From NCBI GenBank assembly GCA_963377175.1, contig CAUJNA010000513.1:1164338-1228337 (forward strand): 64,000 nt of DNA. Reading direction: 5' to 3'. The notes beneath the pieces were generated by a model. It ran no database searches. It saw only the letters and a list, made by a program, of their open reading frames with translations, and was not told the DNA's origin. Below, piece by piece: positions 29,901-41,900 of this stretch. Positions within the stretch are counted from its first letter, which is position 1. Each line of letters opens with the position of its first letter. The position numbers and the translations under genes were made by a program. The stretch comes from Effrenium voratum. Taxonomy: Eukaryota > Sar > Dinophyceae > Suessiales > Symbiodiniaceae.

Positions 29901-32900
29901 ATCTGAGGAAAGCATGGCATGGAACTGCTACGAGGAGTTCTGGAAGGAGTCCGAGCTGTGTCAGCAGACCTGCTTCCAAGTCGCAACCAGTCGCATCCCA
30001 CCCCTTGTTTGTCTCTTCGGTTTGGGGATGGGTTTCCAAACAACCAGCCAAAAATCAACCAACCAACCAGTTTTTTCTTAAAGTCAACCAATCAAACCAG
30101 GGTTCCAGAAGGGTTGAGATACCATCTCGGCATTTTTGGGATTGTTTTCCCTTTAACATCCAACCAAAACAGGGAGCCCTTTTCTGTCTGCTGAGGCTTC
30201 GATCAAGGGCATGGCTATGCCGGGGATGACTGCTCCAGTGGGTGGGTAGGACGGAGTTTTGCACTTGAAGATGCCCAGTTGATATATCTACATTAGATAT
30301 ACATATATATATATACACATGTATGCAAAAGGCATTTTTGGATATGAGCAGCTGCCAAACTTCACTTTTCTCTACGGTAGTAAAGAGGCTGACATAGGGT
30401 ACGCTCACCAAAATGCCACTGAGAACTGTGATGGGGGAGGGGGGGTTCTCAGAGTCTCACCAAAACCCCGTCAGTTGGGGATGAATATGGACCATGGCTC
30501 GTATTCATCAATTTTCATCCGGCTTTTCGCGCCAGGAGTGACCTTCGAAGGCTTCGTCTGCCGCGTGAAAGAAAATGCAGTGGGAGCCTGGGTGCAACTG
30601 GGCACAAGCAGTGGTTGTGAGCAGGGACTCATGGCTATGACAAATCCTCATGTTTCTTGGCGGCTCCCAGCAACACGGTTCCTGAGACTTGTGGAGTTTT
30701 GGAGTTTAGTGGGATTTACCGCATGTTCAAGGAAACATGTATCTTTTAGCAGGGGATCAACAGACTGCCAAGGTTTGGAGAGCAAGCCCAACTTCTGACA
30801 TGACCCAAGCCTTGAATTTCATCGTATTCAGACCTGGCGTCATTCATTTGACTGCGTCTCCTGATCAGTGCAATTTGGGCACCATTGTCCGGTCCGACGT
30901 GGAAGCAACAGGGCGCTTCTACTTGCTCGAGTCGCGGCTGGAATTGGTGGAGAACACTGTGGAGAAGCCAGCATCATCAGGGTCATGGGTGAGAGGCAGG
31001 GTTGGGCAGTTCTTTGTTGGAACGATCAAGCCCTGGTCCCGCTCAAAGGGAAACCCAAAGGAGGTCGTTTAAACGATATCGAACGAAGCATGTGGGCATG
31101 GCTTGTCAAAGTAGAGGGATCCCGGGATCCCCCAAAATGGTGGCGTGTCTTTTGACATCCCTTTAAAAGGATACCGAGCCTCAAGAAAAGTCAAGCTTGT
31201 GTCACATGGTGCAACAGGAACTTGTCCGGCCGTGACCCGGACATTTCTGAATGCGGGCAGCTGCAAACTTCTGCCCGGTTGCCTGCCGGTGGGCGTGCAG
31301 CAGATTCAGCTCCCTTTGGACTCCGCGAGCTTTCAGAAGTTCTTCGCGGTGGGCGGGCGGTATGTCTACGCCATCAAGGGCCTTCGCACTTCTGCGGCGC
31401 CCTGCGGCCAGCGGTCCAGGTGGGGCTCGAAATAGGATGTGTGACCCCCCAAAGTTGCGGTTTTCCTTTTGAGTTCTTTTTAAGACGCAAGGTGAAAAGG
31501 GTCAAGAAACACACACACACACACCCACCCACCCAGGTGGAAGAAGCTGGACTGCGCCACGGAGAGCTGTTCGACAACGTCTATGCCTTCAGCGTCCAGG
31601 GATGCAATCCAAGCGGAGTTGACCGCTTCCGCCTCGCAGGGCTGGCTGCGAGACGTTGACCTGACTTGTTCGAATGTTCCTGCCAACGCCGTGGTGGAGG
31701 TGGGCTCGGACACATTCCAGCACGTTCATTTGGACGAGTTCAATGTCTTTGACTTCACAGATTGGTCCAATCAACATCCGGGTGGCAAGAGCAAGATCAC
31801 CCAGTGGACGTCTCAGGCTGCAAAATGGGGCTGTCAGCGTACATGAAAGCAAGACAGCAACATCACAACATATATATATATGTTCTGCATCGACTTGATC
31901 ATGAGTTTCAATGGGGAACAACCTCGAAATTCTGGTCCACCAAGAGGTCCAACTAATCAGCACAAGCCGGACCCACTTATCCCCATCCGGTGATGTTGGG
32001 CCCCCCTACAAAATGACACATCATACAGGGTTGCCTTTTTGCAGGGTATCTGTCTTGTGGTGATTTTAAAGGGACACTACCCTTTGGGGGTTTCCCTCAA
32101 AAACAGATGCACCAACTGGCCATTCTAGCATGTGGTTCTGCCACCTTGTTTCATTGGGGTTATGAAAGTTATGGTAAAGCCTATTTAAGCCTGTATTAAC
32201 CTGTATGGCCAAGCCTATTTAAGCCTGTATTAACCTGTATGGCCAAGCCTATTTAAGCCTGTATTAACCTGTATGGCCATGTTAGTAGAACCACAAGTCC
32301 ACCAGTTCTAAGTTTTGGGGTAAAGCTCACGTGATTGAGCTGCCGGTCCAGGGCTTCGAGCTGGAGTTCCCCTCCTGGCACGGCATGGACCGCTGGGATG
32401 AGGGCATCGCGCCTGGGGTGCTGCGCCCCAACTTGGTGGGGAAGTATAAGGCTGGGCAGCCGACGCCCAAGGGCCCAGCCATTTTGGGGTTCTCCAAATC
32501 CGTCAGGCGTCCCTCCATGTTCTCCTTTGCCCGTAGCACTTTTAGATTCCACCAGGGGTGATGTACAAGGGGGAAAGAAAGGGGGTATGCGTCAACATGG
32601 GGGGACCCTGTTGTGGCTTTCCTTGTGGTTTCCCTTGAAATCAACCCCAAAATTACCCTAACACCCCCCCCCCCCCTCCCGCCTTCCGCCTCGCCCGCAC
32701 ATGGGGAGCCCTGCGAGGCGACAGTCCACTTCCAAGAGCTTCCGCAACCACTGCAGACCCAGGCGCGAGGCCTTGTGAGGCTTCCCTGCGGCTTGAAGGG
32801 ATTGGTGTCTCCAAATCGGCACCCGAAAAGTGGGGTTGTTCCCTTTGGTGTCACTTTGGATCCGGAAAGAGGGGGCCGGGTTCCTAAAAAGCGCACACCC

Positions 32901-35900
32901 GCTCTATCACCAGCAAGCAAGCGGGCCCTCCATGTTTGCCACTGGACAGGCCTTGATGGACGAATTCGGCAGCGGCGGTCAGAACGAGGCCGAGTACTCC
33001 ATCGTCTGTGGCTCGCCGGGCGAAGTGGCCAACGATGCGCTTCTGGGGCATCAGCTGGCCATTACCCATGGAGGGGAGTTCCTCGGTTTTTCGGCCATAT
33101 GGGTATGCAGGGGACCGCAGGTTTTAGTCTTTGGTTCCATTCACCAGGATTCCATTTTGGGTACCGATTTTTGACCCACTGTTATATGGTTCAATAGACT
33201 TTTGGGGTTTCTTTCAGAGTTTAGCAGCATATCCCACAAGTTTGACTAATAGATAAGGGATCAGCGAACCTGCGAGGTACGACTGGCACTTTGACATGGA
33301 GTATTATTCGCGGTGGGGTACGGATCGGTTGACCAAGTCGGCGGTTTGGACGATGCAGGCCTTGCATGCCGATGACCAGCTTCGTCAGCGGATGGCATGG
33401 GCGTTGTCTCAGATTCTTGTGATGGCAGTGCAGGCAGCTTGCTTCTCGTTGGTACCGACATGGGTGTGGGTCAAAATTAATCCACCCATGGGACCGCAGG
33501 TTTTAGTCCATGTTTCCATTTACCAGTGTTCCATTTTAGCTGCCTATGTTTGACCCACAGCCACATATCCTTTTTACCCTTTGAGACAACTATTGCTTCC
33601 CCACGGCAAACGAGTTTGCAGGGGGAATACCGACCAAGGCAGGCAACTTCGATGGACAGAGTGAGATGTGGTTGAGCTACTACGATATCTTTGTCAGGAA
33701 CGCGTTTGGGAACTTTCGGGACGCCTTGCGCGAAGTGGCCTACAACCCCCTCATGGGCAGCTATCTCACGTACAAGAGAAATAGGGCCTTCGATGAGAGC
33801 AACAACTATCCAGACGAGAATTTCGCCAGGCACTGCCAGAAATTATCCTCTTCTCTTCTTTCTTTGTCCCCGCAGATTGTTCATTGTGAGTCTGCTCGTT
33901 TCCATTGCCAGGGAGATCATGCAGCTATTTACCATCGGCCTGTGGAAGCTGAATCCAGATGGCACCAGAGCCAAAGACGGTGCCGGAAAAGATATTCCCA
34001 CGTACACCAACGAGCACATCATGAACTTCGCACGGGTTTTCACGGGCGCCTTGTCTGATAGGCATGTCTCTGGTTGGAGCTTTCTTCGGATTGCGCAAGT
34101 GGTATGACATTCGACCATGTTGGAAGAATGGCTCTCAAGGCTTTGACGAGCAGCCCAGACGGGACAACATCGAGTTTGCCTGGAACAACAACCTGATTGA
34201 TCCGATGCGGATTGTTGTGCCTTGGATCACCTGGATTCGGCGCCGAAGGTTCTCGTCCTGGATTCGGGGATGTCTCAAGGATCCCCGCTTTGTGTGGTTT
34301 TGAAGGGACACCAACCGGAAACCTCGACTAGGGGTCTCCCTCTTTTTGCATGGCCAATCATTTGAAACAAGACTCGTCCCTAAGTTTGAGAAAGGCAGCG
34401 TGCCAGGCCCGTTGGCACGATGCCTATCCCAAGCCAGACTTGGACGGCAACTTCCTGGGCGATGGATATCCGCTGTGTGCGGACCTGCCGACGGGCTACT
34501 TCCTCCGCGCAGGCCCGAAAGCCAGACAAAAGAAACCACGCGAGTTTCATTGAACCGCTGAGCCAAATTTCGGGGGGGGGCATACATTCTATGCATACAT
34601 ATTATGTAATGTAAGCAATGGTATCAACATCTGGCATCTGACAGAGTCTGAGTAGTGGGACAATACTGAGACAGTACCAAGCCAGCCACCTCTCCCAAAC
34701 ACAATGGAGGGGAAACACAATGTGAAGCTGGCTTTGGCAAATAGCCGTTCCTGTGGGTAGCTGACGCAAACGCAAGGAAGCGTTGTGAGCATCAAGAGCG
34801 TTGCATGTTTTGGTTTGAACACGGAGGAGGTGGAAGGGACCACACAGCCATCGCAGACATTTTCAAGGTAGAGTATTTAGATTCCGCAATGCCTGTCCTG
34901 GACGTGAGGCGCCAAGTACGAGTTCATTGGTCACAGCTATGCTGGCTCAGATGTGCCTTCCTCAGGTTGCTGTCAGAGGTGTTGCGGTCCTTGGCAAAGA
35001 TAAATTAATGCATTGGCTTCAACTTGTGCCACGGCCCGGGGCGATTTTTCCCATGCTTCGTTTGGTGCACTGAGTTTGTCAATGATAAGTTAAGCGCACG
35101 GAGGTCTTGAATCTCACTGAGAGTTCGCTCCTTTTTGCTCGACTCTGTGACTCAAGAGACTCGGCAGACAATCCATCATCTTCCGTCTTAGAGGGGTCCA
35201 CGCATGAAGCTTTTTTTCTGAAAGGTGGGGCGCCCTGCAAGCATCGCTTGACTTGGGAGCTGGATAATGACCTGGCATGCAGCGGTCCAGAGTGCACCGT
35301 GAACACAGTGTCCGTGCTGAATGTCGCTGGCGGCTGCTTGCCGAAAACCTCCAGCCCCACTAGCTTAACATCCAAGAATTACTGACGGACAAAACTCACG
35401 CCAGTTGGAATGGATAAGTTTCCGATCGGCGTCGGGGCAGCTTTCGAGGCTTCTACCGATACATGCCACCCACGTGTGTCAACCTATTCTTCTTCAATGG
35501 CCAGGCGAGGAAAGCGCTCATTCGCGTGTGGGATGTCAAAATTCCAAGCATTTCGCTGTCGTCCTTCTGGCAACGGGAAATGATGTAGTGACTTCTGAGA
35601 GGCGCTATTTGATCACTGTCTATCAAGAGGTTGTTCATTATGCCCAGGGCAAGCCCAGTGGGCCCAAGGAGAACCGAACATTTCAAGCCAGAGCCTAATT
35701 TAGCTGATCTGTAATGACTAAAGCATAGCGCGGCAGTTTCTCTTGGCCTTTCACCAAGACAAGCACTAAGTATTGTGCGGCTCAGAATCTTGTCACAACT
35801 GCCATGCGCTTTGGGGTACAATGCGATGTGCATTCGCTGCTGGAGCTTGTGATTGCAACACAAATGAGGCAGTTGGTCTGCGTGTTGTCGCACTTCCCAC

Positions 35901-38900
35901 CCAATGCTGGGCGTTCTGTCCCAATCCTAGTTCAACCTTCATAAATGTGCTATGATTGCTGAACCGAATGGAGCCAAGCTTGCCGTGCGCAGGCTTCGGC
36001 CGGTTTCAGCTTTTGCTGATCCAGCTGCAAGTTTGGGCCAACTCCTTGTTGCGTTAAATAGTCCCCTTTGCGTTACATAGTCCTCGTTGGGCTTCCATTT
36101 AAATGGCTTGGACCAGTAGTGGTTGGTTGTAAGATATATTGGAACCAACCCTGCCAGTCAGCTAACCCCCGATTTGTGGTTCAGAATTGTTGTACCAATT
36201 GTGGCACGATCTCTTGCAGGTGACACGCAGAGGTGGCCGTGCCTGGGGCTGGACGGACGAATGCCAGAACCCCAACCTTCCAATCGCAGGCGCAGACGCG
36301 GAGCATCGTGCTCCGCCTGTTTGGGGGGTTTAAAGGAAAACGGACAGGGAAAAGGCCCAGACCCTCAGCGGGCGACCCCATTTCTTGAGACCCCAGTTGG
36401 CTGACTGATTGCCGCTTTTTCTCGCAGGCGCTGCTTGCTGTGGAGGCTGCAAGAATCGCAAAGATTGGTGGTGGCTTGATCATAAGAAATGTTCCTGCGA
36501 GAACGCACCCCAGCCGCACGAAGCGGGTTCCTTTCTTTCGGGTCTCCCTGTTGGTTTTACAGGAAACCAAGTGGAACCCGACCATTTTGTGGGGCTTCCC
36601 TGTTTGTAGACAAGCCCATCTTGCTGCGATTGCCTTCAGCAGCTTGAGATCACTTTGTCGAGGCTACGACCGCCTGTCCCCAGCTCTTTACAGAGAAATG
36701 CAACAACGACGAGACGTGGAGAGAGCATCAGTGGTGTCGACTGGCCTGCTGGGAGAATGACGTCGGATACGATTCTTGGCAAAAGCCCAGCTTGTACCCC
36801 AAGACACACACACGCACGCTTGCTGGAGCTGGTCTCAGATTCTGATGCACCGCGAATTCGCGCACACACACACAGAGACACACACACACACACACATGGC
36901 ACTTCCAAGACTTGACATGTACCTGTAGCACCTACCAGCTTGTGAGAACGATGTACGGCGCCCAGGCTGGCGATGACTGTACGAAGGGGCCTTGGCGTGG
37001 TGAGCGAGTTTGCGGATACCCGCAGGAACGTGTGATCATGGCCACCGCGGAGCGAGAGTGTGCAAGCCGCGGATTGGAGGTTTGCCGGAAGCCTAGGGTG
37101 ATGCAGGTCGCAGTCGTGGTAGCTGTGCCCTGTGCACCGAGGTTGGGAGAGAATGGAAGGCTTTGGCTGCGGCCTGGACGAAGAGCACGTGTGGACTCCA
37201 GAGTCCTGCAGCCACGAAGTCATCGTTTACAGCGATGGCAAGGTCAGCTCGAATTACACCAGCAGAACACGGCAGAACAAGTTCTTTGTGCCTTGGAAGA
37301 GCGGTTTCCCCGTGAAAACCGGCAGCGCTTGCCCGTCCGGCTGCCGGGTGCACGATGATGGCTGCAGCTGCAGCATGACGGTCCAGGCTCGCAGCGTCTT
37401 CAGTACGCTGCCGAGCGGCAGCGAGCTGTCGCAGTTGAAGATCGGTGCAGTGAAGCCTGCTGGCCAGTGTACGCAGTGCTCTGGTCCTGTGCGTGCTTAT
37501 GGGGCGATGGATGATCCGGACACGGTTTTTGAGCACCAGGGCAAGTTCTACAAGATCCTCGGCGGTTCCCAGCCACACGCTTCGTCCAAATCGGGGGCAC
37601 CCCCGAAAAATGAGCGGGCCCCTTTGGCTTCCCAAGCCAACCCCAACACCCCCGAGGAAAAAAAAAAGCGCAACCCCTCGCAGAACGCCCAACTTTAGAA
37701 GGCCAAAGAAGGCGTTCAGACCGAGGAACAAGGAGCTGGTGGTGCTGGCCGGGGGCTTCGAGTTCCGCAACCCCCCGGTCTTTGTGACCCTGGAGGATCC
37801 CAGGGAGCCAGATGTCCACGCGGAGGTGGGGCGGGGCGGTTCGGCGTTTCGTTTCGTTGGCGCGGCCTAAGTCACGAATCGGAGCGTGGGTTTTAAAGAG
37901 CCAGAAGGAAAAGCCACAGGCTTCGGGCCCTATGTTGACGCAGGTGGAGAGCTTGCTGGACCACCTGTTTTTCCATCCAAACACTGCCCCCTTCATTTCC
38001 TACCGCCTCATGCAGCGCTTCGGCAGTTCCAATCCTACTCCGGCATACGTGCAAGATGTTGCCACTGCCTTCAGAACAGGCACTTACAACGGGCGCACGT
38101 ACAGTGGTGACACTTGGCTGCATGTTCGCTTGGATTCCCAGGGCGAATGCTGTTACTTTATAACTTTATGCAATGTGGGTGTGGGTCAAAATTAAGCCAC
38201 TAGGGGTCCGTGGGTTTTAGTCCATGTTTCCATGTACTAAGGTTTCATTGCGGGTACCGATTTTTGACCCCCAGCCGCGTCAGCGGCTTTTTTCGCCAAG
38301 GTCTACGGAGACCTGGGAGCGACCGTAGCGGCGATCCTGCTGCATCCCGAAGCTCGCGGCCAATCCACCGCCTCAAACGGCGCCCTGCGGGAGCCCTTGC
38401 TGAAGGCCAGGTGGCTGGGGATCTCCACCTGAGTGATGTTTACAGGGTCGCAAAGCAAAATTCACACCCAAATGGTGGACCACCTTTGGTTTGTACAGGA
38501 ACACAAAAGGAATCCTAGCCATTGTAGGGGACTCCACAATTCGGAGAGGTACCCCAATCTTGCTTTTTCAATTGGGTCCCTGAGAGAATGACCCGACTTG
38601 ATGATCCATCCCTTTTGATTTCCGTTAAAAGGCATCGTTCGCAGAACCCCAACTAATGTTGCCTGCGGGCCAATTTCGGAGGAGGATCCTACTGGTCAGG
38701 GGACCATTTCCTTGCCAAAAAGGCGACGCACACCCGCAAGTACTCCGAAGTTAAGATGAGCATGCATCAGATGCAAGTGACAAGCATATGGCTGTGTGTT
38801 TTGAGGGAGTCCTGTTTGGGGTGGTTTTCAAGGGAACCTAAAGGACGATTCCTTTTGTTGGTCCTTATTTTTACACCCCCATATTAGACGCGCTCTTGGC

Positions 38901-41900
38901 ATTGCAGGTCATCCACTTCATGCGATCCATGGAATACAAGGATGGTTGCTTGGACGTATTCTATTCATGTCAAGTTTTTTTGAGTATTGGGAAGATCAGC
39001 AACCCCTGATGCACTTATAAGGAGCTGATCGAAACGTGCTCCTCACCAACTTGATGCCGCGCATCGGCCAGTTCCCGTTCCTCTCGCCTTCGGTCTTCAA
39101 CTTCTTCCTGCCGGGCTTCAAGCCGGCGGGGGGGGGAAATGAACAGAAATGGGCATGGGCACCAGGCCATTGGCACCTAAGGAAAACCAAACCAACACAA
39201 AGGCGCTATATGGCGTTTCAGCACGCATGGCCCAAGAATCTCTGCTGTCCGACAGGACGCCTTTCCGGAGGCCATGGTCGGCCCGGAGTTCGAGATCTTC
39301 ACGCCACCCTTGGCCATCAGCTTTGTGAACGGCCTGACCTCTTTGATCGAGAGGCTGGGTACCACCAGACCCGAGCTTGGTTTTGTTTTCGGGCGGCTTG
39401 GTTCAAGCCATGGTTTGAGCTTCGCACTGCCAGGGGCCTGGGGGTCTGTGATGGGGGCTTCGGCTTTGAGTCTCCCTCGGACTGCTCGACTGGAGAGCTG
39501 ACCCTGGGGGAGCTGGACTGCCTTCAGCCGACCATCGACCAGCTGGACCTGCTGCTCACAGGCGCTTCACGCTTGTGTGCTCCCTCAAAATGGATTTCGA
39601 ACCCCTTCTGGTTGGTGCTCAAAGGAAACCAAAGAAGGACAAATCAGCCGTTTTTTGGGACCGCTGTTTGAGAAACAACCCACATGTCGCGCAAGTTTCG
39701 CATGTGCGGCGTTTGGGTTTGCGCAGTCACCTTGCGCGTTCTTGGCTTACGAGCTAGTGCGCTGATGCGTGAGGTTTCCTCGTTGCAAGAAGTCTGCCCG
39801 AGTGAATGTTGGCAGTAGCAGGTCGTCAGCTCCGATCCCGAACTGTTCTGTGTTAAAGCAGGAGGCCGACCGTGTCAAAAAGCTGAAACCGTGACACTGG
39901 AATCCTTAGTGATAGTGGCAGAGCCACGTCAATGGGTGCGGGCAGGTGGACGATTGCACGACAAGGAGATGATCTATTCCGCCTACAGGGGTGCTTCTGG
40001 AGGCCATGAATACAAACTGGCCCAGCAACTTGTTTGCAGACAGGCGCACTGGACTGGGGCATGCCATGCAGATATGACTTGGTGCGAGGATGGCCATGGT
40101 GATGACGCCGGAGTTTCACACTTTCGGCAGCCCTTTGCCCATGGGCCCACGCACCTCTCCGCCTCCAGAGGTGGCGAGTGACCCAAGATCCTACAAGGCG
40201 CTGGTGATGGTCTTCATGAACGGTGGTGCGGGCCTTTGCAAGCGGGGCCGTGAATCCGGGGTCAGTTTTTTGGCCAGTTCCAAGTCAGACACTGCGTCCC
40301 TTTAATTTAACGGACCACTTGGGGGCTGGCTTTGACAATGGTAAACATATCGGGGCAGTGAATCGTCATGCTTGTGTTTGCTCTGCACATTCCTGTTGCA
40401 TCCCAAGCCAAGGTGCTGACACATTCAACATGTTGGTGCCGATGAATTGCGGGCTCTACGACGAGTATACTGATGTCCGCAGATCAGTGGCCCTATCGCC
40501 ATCTGAGCTCAACACGATCACCACGAATGGTCAAGCATGTGGGGAATTCGGAATCCATTCTCGCTTAACCATCCTGAAGGAGCGAAAAAGGGGTTGAGGT
40601 TTTATGTTACGATGCATGGTTCCATCTGGTGAATACACACGTGTTCGCCCAGAAGAAAATGAAGGAGCTGTACGACCAGCAAGAGATGGCCTTCCTCAGC
40701 AACATGGGTTCGCTTGCAGAGCCGTTGTCGAAAGATCAATGGGACGATGATGCAGGCGAGCGCCGCTTCTCTTGAAGAAGTTTTGTGGTTCGTGCCAGAG
40801 CAGCGCACGAAACCCAAAAGGCAGTTTTAGTAGGTGGTCCTCGTAAGGATTGTAGCAAGGCCTATATAAGCTTTTGTGAGCTTCTTAGTAGAACCAACAG
40901 TCTGCGGATTCCGCGTGCTCATGTGCAATCGCAGACGGTGCCTGCCTGGCCATCCGTTGCTTTGAGTCCTTGAGGGGTATGCCAAGGTTGCACTGGCCTA
41001 TTCTCGCATTCTGACCAGCAACAGGCTGCCCAGACTTTGACATGTCAGAATGCTGGTTCCACGCAGAAGGGAGCCGGCGGTCGCATAGCCGCAGCTCGGA
41101 TGTCCTTCAATCCGCTTCATATTTTTGCCGCGGTTGTGCGGCAAGACGTTCCGCTTAGAGTATGTCAGACCGCCGCAAAGCATTGCTTGATATCCAAATT
41201 CCAGCTTCGTGTATGTGCGAAAACCGGATGTGACTAGCAGTCCTGTTCCTGTTGCCAGTAAGGATGCGCTGGCTTCTGGGTCCCAGAAGTATCGCAGCTC
41301 GGATGACTCTGGCCGTTTACACTGTCCCGCAAGGTACATTGGGCTGGACAACCACCCGCAAATTTGGAGGATCCCCCCCCAAAAGAAATCAAAAGGAAAC
41401 CAACATGTTGTAGGGTTCTCCGGTTTTTAGGACAACACCCATGTGGGTATGTCGCAACATATGGAAATGGGTATTTGAAAAAGATATTTTTTGAGATCTG
41501 ATTTGGAGGATCCCCTTTGTTTTGACAGCTTTTGGATGTATCTTACAAGGAAGGGGTCCCAACTTAGGCCACTTGTCACTGAGGAACCATGTCTTTCTCG
41601 GTGGCCGGCATGTCCACGTGGTCGCAGGGCAGGACTACGTCGGTGGAAATCATAGATCAGACCTCAGGACGGAGGGAACTGGCGAAATCGATGCCGACCT
41701 GAGTTCTATTGGGTGTGTCCTTGTTGGAGGGTCTCCCCTTTTTTTTGTGGTTTTGAGGGGAACCAAAAGGAACACAAATTTGTTTGTTCTCGTAAAAAAA
41801 TGACATACCCATTGGTTGATTGCCCGGTAGACTTGCCCTGGGTTTAAGTCTACCTTGGAGTGACCATACTTATGACAAGTAATTTGTCCTTGGATCATTA

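Larger units (their letters stand above)
33265..39570 (+). other. DUF1800 domain exons, split by a Cys-rich insertion
   Basis: Landmarks in order: 33,350 HADDQLRQRMAWALSQILV; 33,604 NEFAGGIPTKAGNF; 33,790 FDESNNYPDENFAR joined to EIMQLFTIGLWKLNPDGT at 33,912; 34,130 DEQPRRDNIEFAWNNNLIDP; 34,440 PDLDGNFLGDGYPLCADLP; 34,912 AKYEFIGHSYAGSDVP; 35,260 ELDNDLACSGPECTVNTVSV. A Cys-rich insertion follows: 36,690 CNNDETWREHQWCRLACWEN, 36,985-37,095, and 37,150-37,570 CPSGCRVHDDGCSCSM. The domain resumes at 37,950 LLDHLFFHPNTAPFISYRLM, 38,300 YGDLGATVAAILLHPEAR, 39,040 LTNLMPRIGQFPFLSPSVFN, 39,268 PEAMVGPEFEIFTPPLAISF and 39,480 ELTLGELDCLQPTIDQLDLL. HPNTAPF, GDL..AILLHPEAR and SVFNFFLP are DUF1800 hallmarks. 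Confidence 0.8.
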
